Shown: piece by piece, positions 1-11,240 of the stretch | Layout: each line of letters opens with the position of its first letter | Position numbering within the stretch: the first letter of the stretch is position 1 | NCBI GenBank assembly: GCA_007258455.2 | Contig: VDFB02270651.1 | Location: forward strand, 486,511,151-486,575,150 | DNA length: 64,000 nt | Reading direction: 5' to 3' | DNA from: Sequoia sempervirens | Taxonomy: Eukaryota; Streptophyta; Pinopsida; Cupressales; Cupressaceae | Translations under genes and position numbers: made by a program | The notes under the pieces: generated by a model | The model's database searches: none | Told to the model about the DNA's origin: nothing | Seen by the model: only the letters and a program-made list of their open reading frames with translations

Positions 1-19
1 CCCCGGAAAGCGAAAAGCA

Positions 20-128
20 GAAAGAGACAGAAAGAGAGAGAGAGAGACAAAACCAAAGCCAAAAGACCAGAATGGAGCAAAAATTAGGGGGTCCCCATTT
101 TGAATGGGGCGATGTGTGAAAAGGTCAC
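20..128 (-). repeat. Dispersed repeat, inverted partner of 38953-39058
   Basis: This stretch holds an AG-rich run followed by a segment ending in GTGAAAAGGTCAC. Its reverse complement matches 38953-39058 nearly base for base, including the run around CCCCATTTTGAATGGGG, which is a short palindrome itself. The copy at 38.95 kb begins with TGTTGTGACC, so the pair may be the outer end of one LTR family lying in opposite orientations. The family is not identified. Confidence 0.6.
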
Positions 129-654
129 GATAGTAGGGAAAGGGATTTTTCTCTAGTGGTTGGAGGTAGGACAACCTTGAAAACTAGATGTTTGCGATCA
201 ACTTTTACCCTTTTTCTCTTTGAGTGTTTAAAGCTTGATTTTGAAGTTTGAAAAACATTATAGATTGGAATCTTGATGAATTTTGTTTTTTTACAGTGCA
301 ATGGTGGAATTCTTTTGCAAGGAAGTTAAAAACATATGACAGATGATGATATGCATATTCAGTTAGCTATGCAATTCATGTGCTTGTGAGCGTTCTTGGA
401 GTATGTTTGAACACATGCATTCCAAGAAATGCAATTGCTTGAATCAACAGTAGATTAATGATTTGGTGTTTGTTCTCCACAATCTCTTTTGTTCTCCACA
501 ATCTCCCTCCTTCAGCTTAAGGACATTCGAGTTCAAAAAAAATTGCAATTCTAATTATTGTATTTGTTGCAACTTGCAATGCCAGTACATTTTTCATATA
601 CATCACAAACTTATACATTCAATTTGATTATATCAATGGGTGTTAAGGACAATT
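129..654. other. No gene seen
   Basis: AT-rich sequence without a long open frame, splice-bounded coding block or recognised repeat. Confidence 0.5.
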
Positions 655-860
655 AGTTGATTGACCTTGATGAGATTGATCTAGATTTAGAATGGATTGC
701 TGATGATGAGATGCAACTTTTGATGATGAGGACCTATCCATCTTGAATGAGGTATATGATGAAGTGAGATCTTTTAAATTAAGGCAAACTTGGACCCAAG
801 AGCTTCAATATCATGACTGTAGCTTCCTAGTGTATCATAGCAGTTGGCCTCATAGGTCCC
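655..860 (+). pseudogene. Unassigned acidic coding remnant
   Basis: The + strand reads as a run of Asp/Glu/Leu-rich codons (for example DLDEIDLDLEWIADDE). After one frameshift near 713 it continues through DDEDLSILNEVYDEV and a Trp/Gln-rich tail. The composition looks coding and unlike the surrounding AT-rich DNA, but I do not recognise the family. An acidic C-terminal tail of a transposase is one possibility. A chance open stretch is not excluded. Confidence 0.2.
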
Positions 861-1680
861 CTCCCTATTTTGTTACTTGTAGGTTGACTTTGTATTTTGT
901 GTTTTCTAAGTGATTTCTAGGTTTGAACTTCAAGCTATGTAATATTGTACTATGTATTGTCTTAGACAACCCCAAAATAAATGAACAAAATCTATACTTC
1001 ATGGTGTACACCTTTTTTGTTTGTTTTACTTTCTGTTTCTTTGCAATTTATTTTGCATGAAATTAAAAAAAGAAACATTTTTTTCTCTATTTTTATGAAT
1101 TTTTCTATTTTTTAATTTCTTGATATCTTCCCAATTTATTGTAAAGCTCTTTATCATTTGGTTTGCCAAGTCATTCTCAAGAAAGATTTTTCTACTATGC
1201 TTTCGGGTATACAATTCACTTTGCTGAAGGATTGTTGCAAAATGATATAAGTAGTGTTAAAAACGAACTATTATAAGCTATAATTCATAAAATTAGTCAA
1301 AGATTAATCACATGACATATTTTGAAGTAAGCATAACATGAATTAGAAAAACAAATAGGATCATGACAAGAAAGGCATCTCGATTACTTAAAGAGACTGA
1401 TGTTTATATTAATCAAGGCAGAAGTACTTGATATTAAATAACACATGTCTGTCTTTATAGGGCCTTCAAATTACATTGGAGGTCTGTGTGAGAAGTAGAA
1501 ATTTCTAGATAGACCCCTACATCCTCCTAAAATTCTCAAACAACTTATTCAAACTTCTCTGAAACTGAATCGCAGCCATATGATTGACCTAAAATGAGAA
1601 AATATATGGAATGACTGATGAACTAATGGAAAACACAAAATGAAATAGTAGATTAATTCAAATCCTAAGAGAATAGTCTA
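861..1680. other. No gene seen
   Basis: AT-rich; only short chance open frames and no recognised motif. Confidence 0.5.
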
Positions 1681-1782
1681 AGTTGCCGGTTCGGGTACGG
1701 GTTCAGATACAGGTACGGTTATGGGTATGGCGGTACGACAATTTTTTTTTTCCTTGGGTACGGGTACGGGTATGGGAATATA
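1681..1782. repeat. GGGTAC-type hexamer repeat
   Basis: Degenerate tandem hexamers of the form GGGTAC/GGTACG, interrupted by a poly-T run. Both strands give artificial Pro/Val/Thr repeats when translated, so this is simple-sequence DNA and not a gene. Confidence 0.7.
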
Positions 1783-2548
1783 TATATAGTTCAAAATTAT
1801 AAGAACAACGATGCTCATAATTGCCAATAAATAGAATACAACATAATTTTGACATAGTAACTTATAACAGTTCAATTCACGATCACTTCACAAGTACAGT
1901 AATTGATTCCCCTTAAAAAATATAGTAGACAAAATAAAAACTCAAAGAAGCCTGCATACCTTACTAGTTTCTTGGTTGATATTGATCATGACTCAGTGAA
2001 AAGTAGAATATTGCACTCAATGCAACATAATTAACAAACAAAATAGTCAATGTAAGTGGTGCAGAAGTTAATGCTGTCTATGTAGCAGAGATCTTTGGTC
2101 AACATAGTTAGTATACAAGAGCTCTTTGGTCAACACTGTCAGATAACCACATTTAAGAAGAGTCAATCAAACAAGGGTCAATGCAGTTGTAGAGGGTCAA
2201 TGTTGAAGATCTGGTGTGTTGATTCCCAAATGATATCAAATTTACAGTCTGGCCCAAACATTGTCTTTTTCCCTCTCCTACGATAGTGCTGGTCAAATGA
2301 GAGTAAATGATGGAATGATGAATTCATGAGGATCGATTAATGCTATCTACACATGTTCAATTGGAAACAAATAGCCCTAAATTTTTTTAAATGGCGGTTA
2401 TAAGTTCCCGATCTGCGAAGACAATATCAAATTTGTATTGGAATTCATTAGAAAACAATATCATATGTAGTAATTGATGGTGTCATACTCTTATAGACCA
2501 ATTTTTGTAACTACTGTTTTTTTTCTCTTCTTAGAATGTGGGGCTCTT
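1783..2548. other. No gene seen
   Basis: AT-rich intron or intergenic sequence without coding signal. Confidence 0.45.
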
Positions 2549-2657
2549 GCTGGGTATGCCCAGGGTACTGCCTAGGTGCCTGGGTTCTTTGTGGGTCCTT
2601 CACAGAAGAATCCACAGAGAACCCAAGCACTTGGGCCGTACCCTAGCCATACCCAAG
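2549..2657 (+). repeat. Long near-perfect hairpin (inverted repeat)
   Basis: The arm at 2549-2601 (containing GGTGCCTGGGTTCTTTGTGG) is followed, after only three bases, by its imperfect reverse complement at 2605-2657. By eye about 43 of 53 positions pair. A transcript from either strand would fold into one long stem. It may be a fold-back end of a transposon or a small-RNA source. Confidence 0.65.
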
Positions 2658-2704
2658 GACAAACCTGAACCAAACCCGTACGCAAACCATACCCCCATGT
2701 GTAC

Positions 2705-3250
2705 TGTAATGTCCCCTTCTCAAACCTGATCTTTCCAGTGACCGTTGGCCCGTTCCTTGGGAACCCGAAGGCTAGACGAAAGATAAATTAGGGTTTCCTA
2801 ATTTTGAGGAGGTCATTGCTCAGAGATGGTGGATTCAATGGCGGATTCTTTCTGGGTTTTCAGAGAGCTTCACAGTGGTAGGTTCATCTCGGCATTCAGA
2901 GCACTTTTTGGAATTTACTATTTTTAGTAAATTCTATTTTTGGCAGCTTCCAGATGAGTTCAGCTCGGGTGACTTCCTGCTTCAGTTTGGTCAGATGTTT
3001 GGCTTAGTATTGGCTTCAGGGCACCTTCGGAGGGATAAGTTAAGTCATTTAATTAAAAAGTCACGTTTAAATATTATATTTTAACGTTGACCATGGGCCT
3101 AGATTAATGACTTAAAGATGTTTTTAAAAAGGGGTCTTTAAGGGTGGCGCCCTCATTAAAAGATTAATTTAATTATTGCCAAAGTCAAACAAGCTTATGT
3201 TGGGCGCATTCTTCAAGAAGGGCATTTAATTAAAATATCATTTATTAAAC
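2705..3250 (+). mobile_element. LTR-like start, TGTAATGTCCCC family
   Basis: The sequence starts TGTAATGTCCCC, the same opening as the defined LTRs at 17682 and 43022. It goes on to AT-rich direct repeats like those inside the 17.7 kb LTR (AAAGTCA/TTAAGTCATTTAA blocks). It also carries the motif TTTCTGGGTTTTCAGAGAGC and the palindrome TTTACTATTTTTAGTAAA shared with 39.2-40.1 kb. No matching right end, target duplication or primer site was found, so the extent is uncertain. Confidence 0.35.
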
Positions 3251-5350
3251 ATTGAAGGAGAAAGTACGCCATTTTGAGGAGATTAGGGTTTTGGATTGAA
3301 AGTGACTTTAGGGTTACAAGAAGTCAAATGGAAATTTATAAAAGGAAGGAGTTGAGCATCATTTCATCATCTTTGGACTATGCTAATGTTATGCTGCCGA
3401 AATGGTTGCGGGAATTCTTCGAGGAATGAATGCCTCCTAGTCTGGGCTCGACTTCATGCTTGAGAGATAGCATCTAGTGGAGATTTTAGTATGCTTATGA
3501 GTGATTCAATCATTTGTAAGTTTGCATTTGTATTTGTGCTTGTATTTCAGTTTGATCTTGTTAAGTAAGTTTGCATATTAGAGAGTTTTCTGTATTTGCA
3601 GATTTAGCTACAGCAGATTGGGTTTTTTGTTCGTAATTCAAAAAATACAAAAATATGGGTTGTGGGTATTGTCTTATTCTATTTGTGGGGGAAGAGGGAA
3701 CATATTCCTAGAATTATAGAATTTATTGTCAAGCCTTTTATTTTTAAAGAGAGGTCGAAATTCTGCTGAAGGCCGTACCATTCAGCATGTGCATTGGCAT
3801 CCGTGCAAAATAACTAAAGGCTTCTAGATCTGTGTTTTGTGTTCTATCTTAGGCGTCATCTCCATTAGACCATGTTGCATTTTGTTTCAAGTAATTCGGG
3901 CAAGTTAAGAGAGAGATATGAGTAAATGAGTAAATTCTATAGACTGCTGTTTTTAATTCAAGAGTGCAGATTTGTCTAAAAACAGCGTTTGTATTTGAAC
4001 ATTGAAAGATCTATTGTGTTTGGCTCTTCTATCCATACTAAAAGAGATCATTTGATGTAATGTTAAGTTGACAAATTTCTATGATATCAACAGGCGATTG
4101 AACATCATTTGTAAAACTGACAGTAGTACTGGCAGTCATTCTCATTCTTGTTCAAATCTGATTGTAATGTATGATTTCATTTAAAGTTATTGTAATAGTT
4201 ACAGCTCCGCCCTATGGTAGCTACTTTCCCATCCTGGGTTAGCAAGCACATTCTGGGTGTCGAGTATTTCCAGTTTCAGCATTTATTTCAAGTATTGAAT
4301 TCTGTAATCACTCCGTCATATGGTCGCCCCTCACTTTGCATTGGATTGGGTAGCACATACTTGACGTTGAGTTCCTTTCTGTTTTTAGAGTAGAAGATCC
4401 TCTGACCAATGCTCGCCATCATCGGCGCCATTCTGGTTAGAGTTGCTTACTTGCACGTTTTGGTTTTCTTCTCTAACCTTAACGAGTGCACTGCTTTGTA
4501 ATTTGAATTTGAAAAACGAAAAAATTTGGCTCGGAATATTTCATGTACCCGGGTCAAAATATGAAGGACCCGGTATTTTAGAGAATAGTATATGGGCAAG
4601 AACACATTCTCTTTTGGAAGTTGTCTTTTGCTTTTAGTTTTTGTTCCACTCCCTAGTGCTAAAATTTCTCAAAAATCGCAATACTTTCTTCAAAATGGCT
4701 ACATGTTGATTTCTAGTGCCTCACATACTTTATTCAAACAATTCAACTGCTTTGAAATTTAAACTTCCTTTAGAGCATGTAATCTACCTTGTCAGACAAA
4801 GACAGACAAAGATTCTATTAATAGCCAAAATTATCAAAATTAGGGTCTATCTTATCCCTATTTTCTTAAGGATGGGGCCTCTAGACTTGGACTTGTGAGA
4901 TGCTGAGTTGGTATGTCAGAGTAGTGCCCTACTAGAAGTTTAGGTGGCACATTTAGCAACAAGATTTGTTGCAAACATGGTAGGATCCCATTTGCACTAC
5001 TAACTAAAAGCATAGTTGAAATTCAATTACTCAGGTTCAAAATGAGAAAAACACATAAAATAAAATAAAACTGTTAAGATACTTATAAAAATACAGAAAA
5101 AATTGCTATATTTATTTCATGCCAAATATAGTGCATAGAAAGAGAAACAAACATGAGACATAAATAAAGAATTTGTTCAATGTTGCCAGTTACTCTCAAA
5201 TTCTCAATCAAGTAACCCTTTAACTTGATTCCTATGTTACCAGTTTGGGTTTGATGGTTTGCCAATTTATTTCCCTGAGTTCAGATAGCTGGGTTCAGTT
5301 GTACAAATGTATATATCATCAGAAAAAAAACAATTTTTTGGTGTCTATAT
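3251..5350. other. No gene seen
   Basis: AT-rich sequence with short chance open frames only. No domain, LTR end or tandem repeat was recognised. Confidence 0.4.
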
Positions 5351-5688
5351 CCACCAGCAACAGCTTGTATTGTTGCCTTGCTGACAGCCTTGATCCCAAT
5401 GTGGTAAAGGGTAAAATTGTAGTGTGTGATCAACTATTATTTTCCCACAATGAAGGGGAGATTGTCACCATGGAGAAGGGCAACGTGGTGGCAAGAGTAG
5501 GGGGTACAAGAATGATTGTTGTGAACGAAGATCTTTCTAGGGCAGAATAGTACTCGACAAATCCTAAGAATCTATTGATTATTAGTGTAGGTTTTATAGC
5601 TAGAGAAAAAATAAAAGCCCACATCAACAATATTGGGAATAGTACAATGGGCACCGTGAGTCTCACAACTCATGTGATAGAAGTTTAG
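5351..5688 (+). pseudogene. Subtilase (plant SBT) PA-domain fragment
   Basis: A single frame reads CLADSLDPNVVKGKIVVCDQ, then EKGNVVARVGGTRMIVVNED, then a block ending TMGTVSLTTHV. In plant subtilisin-like serine proteases this order (a Cys, SLDP, KGKIVVCD, then a GGxxMIVVN block, then a VGF..G..I..YI block) marks the protease-associated insert domain between catalytic His and Ser. The fragment has an internal TAG at 5548-5550 and ends at TAG 5686-5688. None of the catalytic Asp, His or Ser blocks is seen nearby. It is a decayed piece of a secreted protease gene, lying directly beside the coiled-coil gene remnant on the other strand. Confidence 0.7.
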
Positions 5689-5779
5689 TGTTTATTTCTA
5701 TCCTTTGGTTTGCCTAGGGCAAGGCTTGAATAGCCTAGGTACATTTGAGACATACCTAGGTCATCTAGGTTGCACCTAG

Positions 5780-8470
5780 GTTTGAACTCTCTTATTTTTG
5801 AAAAAATTGTTTGCCTTCAGGCCCTTATCATAAGCTTTCACTTTGTATGCAAGCTGTTCTTTCCAAGTGTAAAGATGTTGCTTGTTCTCCTCTGTAGTAA
5901 TTGAATTGTACGCCATCTGCAAGTTTGAGATAGTGATCTCATCTTTAGGCCTGCTCTCTGCTATGTCTCGCTTTGATTCTTGGATCTCTGCGCAAAGGTC
6001 ATGGGCTCTATACCTTAGCTAGTACAGCTCCGCAAGTATATATCGGCCCCTGATGACGAATTCTTCCACTTGATCTCTCAAGTGCTTTCTATAAAGGATC
6101 AGTTGACTTAGCTAATTTTGTTCCGCAAGGAGCTCCAACATTTGCGGAAGCAAAGCAGTGACATTTGATGTACCGTGCATCAAGTTGGAGATATACAATC
6201 GCAATTGCTGGTTTTCAGCCTTTAGGGCTGCCTTTTCTTCACCGTCCTTCATCAATCTTTCTTTGATGCTCACTGACACAACCTCAAAGAGATCCACCTC
6301 ATCCTGATGCGTGCTCTTGCCAAGGTTGACCTTCAACAAGGTGAAGTCATCAACCTCTACCTCATTTGCATTTCTATCTTTAGGTGGTGCAGCGGTCTCA
6401 ATGACAATCTCATTGTTAGCATTCTTTCCCACATGGACTTGCTTCTTGAGCTTTTTCTCTGGCGTGTCCTGATGGACATGGTCAAATTTTGAGAAGTCAA
6501 GTTGGTAGGATGACCTCATTCTCTTCCTTCCTAGGGGGATTCTCAAGCCAAGATGAATCTTGACTAACTTCGCTAGAAGGATGGATGCTAGGCCTGTGAA
6601 TTCCTGACGAGTGGGATTGTGTTGCAGTGTTGCGTGGTGGTGAATTCGGCTCTAAGTCAATATGGATCGGCGACTGCTGTGGTGGTGGCGGAATGGGAGG
6701 CTCTGCTTCCATCTTTGGTACTATCTCAATTGTAACTGTTTCCATTGCTAGCTTAGTTGTGTTTGTGGCTATCTCCACATGTTGCTCTTGCTGATTTGTA
6801 TCAGCAATTGACATTTTTCCCCTTGTATGCCTTGACATTCTGGCTCCTCTAGGAGGGTTACTCTATGTCTTTCATTTGGGTTTTGCTCTTGACGTGGAAG
6901 GTAGTGAAGTATCAACCGGTGGCGGCTCTGTATCTAGAATAACTACCTTCTGTGCCCTTTTACTGTCCAAGTAGAGCAGGCTGTTTCTGACAACTTTGCT
7001 TGTTCTTTCCTCAATGAACGTACTTTCCTTGGCATACCAATCCACGGCTCGAAGTGGTTGTGAGTCAACCTGATCTATGAAGAACAAGGGAAGAATAATT
7101 TCCCTGTCATCATCAGATAATCCTTCCACGTCCTTTGACAAGAAGTCAGCAATTTGTGGAAGTTTGAATCGACTATAGTTGTGTCTTCGTACTTTGAACT
7201 CGTCTTCATAGTTGAACCAATAGTCCTCCATGGAAGACTTGTGTGAAGAGTATTGACCAAGGTGTGCTGAATAGTGACCCCAAGGATCATATGACCATCT
7301 TTTGATGAGATACTTAAGGTTAAGTCTCGTCATCTCATGGTCCATAGCCTTGGCATAGCCGCTGACTTGCACCTGTAAAGTCCCATTTGAAAAGGAAAGT
7401 TTGCAGCCGTCTTGTGTTTGATACGCAGATGAGAATGTACCTCGTGCAACTACTGCAAGAACTCCATGAAGACCACTCTATCTGACGGATAGTGGGGTAA
7501 CATGGTGGGATGACCTAAGTACCCATACATGTGGATGTAGGTGAAAGTGGGGAACTGGATGAACCAATCCGCCCAATCTACCATTGCCTCCTTGGCTACT
7601 GATGATATGCATATATGTGACTCATGATCAAGGTCTCTCATGGTGTGCATAAGGAATTGATCATTTACTCGCTTGAAATGTCTTTCTGATTAGGTGAACT
7701 CAAGTTGCGAGAAATGCTCGTGAACCTTTTGCACACCCAAAGTTCCCATTGTTCAACGCTCTAAACTGGCCTTGGAAGGCTATTAGATATATGAGGTATG
7801 AACACATGTGAAATTTGTGAGCCTCTAAGAATCTGGTCATCTGTTTGTGGAGAGTATCATTGATTAGGGCGGGCCAGTCATAATGTTCTTTGTTGATCAC
7901 AATTTTAGCGATGACATAGTACACCAATGACTGGAATTTGTTTGCCTCTTCTTGACCAGTAATATGGTTGAGTAGAGTGATCATTACTGCATGTTCATCT
8001 CTGAACTCTCCACGTCCTACATTCTTCGGCAAGTTGGCTCTTTTCTCTTTAAGCCATTTTTTTGCCATCCTCTTCTGACATTTGTCTTTTGACGCATCGA
8101 ATTCCTTTTCGCACTCTCTCATAGATATGACCAAGTTTTTCGCACATGGTGGAATGGCGAAGCACCTTTCGATATCCCTAGGCTTGAGGCTGCATATCAC
8201 TTGCCCATCCACTGATCGAATCTCTCGTGCGGTAGGGTTGTAATGCTTTACACAAGCTATTACAAATTCTACGCTCTGCACTGAGATGGGAATTGACGCT
8301 GCCTCAAGCAATCCAGATTGCTCGATATTCTGAAGTGTGCATTGGTCTATGCCTTCCAACTTTTCTAAGTTGACCTCTGGGTGTGTCCGATGTAGATCAA
8401 TGTCTACCATTTTTAGGAAGTCATGGAGTAAGACCATTTTGGTCTTGTATTCGACCTGGGAGAATTGCAT
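5780..8470 (-). pseudogene. LTR-borne globular plus coiled-coil gene, copy 1 (broken)
   Basis: Read on the minus strand from ATG at 8470. An N-terminal globular region contains FVIACVKHYNP, a G-x-V-I-x-x-L stretch and ERCFAIP. A middle block has FIQFPTFTYIHMYGYLGHP (about 7556). A Tyr/Arg-rich block follows (7372-6872), then a Pro/Ser linker, then a Lys/Glu/Leu coiled coil (6546 to about 5780). Block order and many residues match the gene at 25925-22457, so the two are one family. At least three frame changes (near 7690, 7400 and 6540) and several stops show it is dead. The function is unknown. The N-terminal block shows a short plant-mobile-domain-like pattern, but this is inference. Confidence 0.7.
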
Positions 8471-9354
8471 TCTAAAAACCTTGAAGATTGACTAGGCACA
8501 TGATACTGTTCGTGCAACTTTTCTGCAACTGCTAAAAATAGCCTTGTCGAGAAGTACTTTATATGAAAATTTCTGAGACGTGGGTTTTGTTGGGAATAAT
8601 TTTCTGAATGGACCCAGAACGTTAGAAATTCCAAAAAGTTACTTTTCCTTGTACATGCAAGAACTTCTCCAGGAAAAAGCTTTAGAAGCAGCGAGAAGCA
8701 GCGAAGCACTATTTTTCCTAAAAAAATTGACACATGCGTATTGTAGGCGCTTCAAAGCTAAACAAACCTAGTTTGTCTCTTTTTTGAAATTGTGACTTTT
8801 TTCGGAAACCTTAAAAAAAGGGGCAGCGGGGCTACTTTTTTGGAAGAATCTGGCACGTGGGTTTTGTTGAAACTGCTGTGTTGATCATACCTAGAAGGTC
8901 AGATTTGTGAATAACTACCATTTACTTGGACATGCAAGAAGATCTAAGACAAGAATAGAAGAAATATGAGGGGGAGAAGTTTAGAAGTTATAAATTGCCT
9001 CTTTGAATCTTAAAGAAAATCACACCTGGAGATATAAACCCTGATAAACTGTTCTGTGCAACTTATTCTTGAAAACATGAAGAACATTGAGAATGCCCTC
9101 TGTTAGATCTTCCAATGACTTTAGAGAGAAAAATACTTGTTCTTGAGCTTGAACCTACAAAGAGAAATAATGAATAATGACGCCTATGCTTGATAAATAG
9201 CTTTTGATGTTGAAGAAATCAAGTTTAGGTGCCAACACTTGATTGAGGAGTCAATTTGCCTGATCAGTTCACTGGGGCAATTTCCACCAATTTGGGGACG
9301 TTTTAGACATGAAAAGGCTTTCAAAATATCTCAACTTCAGTCAATTGGGCCTAC
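8471..9354. repeat. Upstream region of copy 1 with a duplicated block
   Basis: This lies 5' of the copy 1 gene on its strand. A block starting near 8574 (ACGTGGGTTTTGTTG, then about 70 bases later ACATGCAAGAA) recurs near 8850, a spacing of about 276 bases. No gene was seen. The region probably belongs to the same mobile element as the gene. Confidence 0.45.
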
Positions 9355-10450
9355 TTTGACTTTAGGCGTCCAAGTTGAGGAGTTTGAACATTTTTTATCC
9401 TTTTTCTGTGATGAAGTGCCTCTATTCGATCCTTGATTCCGGTTGCTCGATTGATCTTGAAGTCTTGCTGAAAGATCCATTGTAGAGTTTAATATCTCTG
9501 AAGAGATGTGCTCGAGAGCTACAAAGCTTAAAACTTGAATCTGATGCCTCAAATTCTTGGGCGCCTTTTCCCAAAAGGGTGCAGTTTTCACTAGACTTAG
9601 TCAGTATCTTGGATGCTTTTCAATTTCCCTAGTTTGACCTTTAGTGCTTTGATTTGAGATCACTGACGATTTCGGTGAACGTGCCGAGATATGGAATGGA
9701 TTGCTAGTTCAGTTTTGCAAAGGATGATTGGCCTTGCACATTTTGAAGGTTGATTTAGAGGTCTCAAAAGCTTGGGCGCCCCTGGCCTGTAGGGGCGCCT
9801 TTGACCTTTTGTGCTGTAATTTTCTCTTTTCAACCTTTCACAAACAGCCCCAGTTTGATCTTCGTGGTTAGATGTTTGATTTATTTGTTGAATGTTGACG
9901 GTGTCATTGCTGAGATTGATCAAGACGACTTCCTGGGGGTTACAGAGCTTGAAGACTACATCTGATTGCCCAAAAAGTTGGGTGCCTATTTCGAGGAAGG
10001 TGCATTATCTTTAACACTTAGCCAATTCTTCATGTTCTTCATTTTGCCTTTGCTTCCAGCGTTTTACGCTTGATCTTTGTTTGTGAGTACTTGACAAGTC
10101 TTGTGAGCTTGCAACTGGATTGATCGCGAAGTGGAAAGGATGCTGAGCAGATGCCTTGGAGAAAGCAGTTACTAAAAACCACAACAGGTGGCTCAAAATG
10201 ATGGGCGCCCTTGGCCAACAGGGGCGCTTTTGCCTTGCTTGACTGCAGTCTTTGATGATACTTGCTTTCAACATCTTCTGTCTTCGCCTCCGTTTTCCGG
10301 TGATCGATGAATCAGGTGAACTTGCTTGGTGATGCGTTGGAAAGCCAACAAAATCACGAAGGAGATGACTGTCTTGGCAAAACTTGATGACTGCCTCTGA
10401 ACGTTTGACTTCATGGGTGCCCCTGGCCAGCAGGGGTGCTTTTGGCTGCA
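9355..10450. repeat. Degenerate tandem repeat, unit about 206-223 bases
   Basis: A boxed motif, GGGCGCC plus about 12 bases plus GGGGCGCC (a short inverted repeat), recurs at 9559, 9774, 9980, 10203 and 10415, with a weaker copy at 9363. Spacing is 215, 206, 223 and 212. Sequence between boxes is diverged but keeps recurrent pieces. The array lies upstream of the copy 1 gene on the minus strand. It resembles LTR or promoter-side repeats, not coding sequence. Confidence 0.6.
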
Positions 10451-10844
10451 AATTCATCATTTTCTTGAAATTCTCATCTCTTTACGCTTCACGTTCTTTG
10501 TTGCAGCTTGACTGGTTTGATCATTGTTTTTGATGACGCGAACGTGTTCACCATAGCAATTACTTTCACCATGCTGCGTGTACGGGTGCTTGAAAAATGG
10601 CTAAAACATTGACTGCGTAGCCTTTTTCTTGTAGCAAGGCGTGCATTCTCTAGAATTAGAATATTTTCAATATTTTCACTTTTGAAAATCCCCTTCGTCG
10701 CGGAGCATCTTTTCGAGCATCTTTCGCCATGGATTCTTCCTTGAAGGTTTTGAGGTTTAGATTTTGATACTTGATACTAGCCATCTGCCATTAATGGCTG
10801 CAGAGGTCCTAGCTTTTCTCTTGAAAAAATGAAGTAGAGTCTAG
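10451..10844. other. No gene seen
   Basis: Intermediate GC sequence between the tandem array and the G-rich block; no coding signal. Confidence 0.4.
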
Positions 10845-11240
10845 TGTTCCACAGGGTTTTGGGGACTGGGATGGTAGGGGATGCGTTTCGGGGACGTAGG
10901 GTCTAAGTTTGGGGGTGGTGAGGGGACGACAACGGGGGGGCGGTAGGGTGCTGAAATACATATAGTACTTGAAAAAATAGTTATAAAAAGATGTATAAGT
11001 ATAAGAATTATACATCTTGGAGACAACTAGGAGTCCCCTAGACGTCTTGAGGACACCCTAGCATCCTCAAAGTCCTAGCGGCACCTTCGAGACAGCGACA
11101 CTGGTGGTGGGATGGTGGCGCTGGTGGTGGGCTAGTAGGGGCACGTCCCCCCCAAGTCCCCAAGTCTCTGAGATGTCCCCGTCTAGGAAACACGGGGTTT
11201 TTTGGGGGGGATGCGTCGCCATGGAACATTGAAGTAGACC
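10845..11240. repeat. G-rich/C-rich GGGGAC repeat block
   Basis: G-rich runs (GGGGAC, GGGGGTGG) in the first part face C-rich runs (GTCCCC, CCAAGTCCCC) in the second part, separated by an AT-rich spacer near 10955-11010. The open frames here are low-complexity Pro/His strings and are not genes. Probably a degraded transposon end. Confidence 0.45.

Noticed and set aside
2705..4203. Complete solo LTR of the TGTAATG family
   Set aside because: A candidate end GTTACA near 4203 exists, but the five bases on each side do not match and no second copy in the window supports the boundary.
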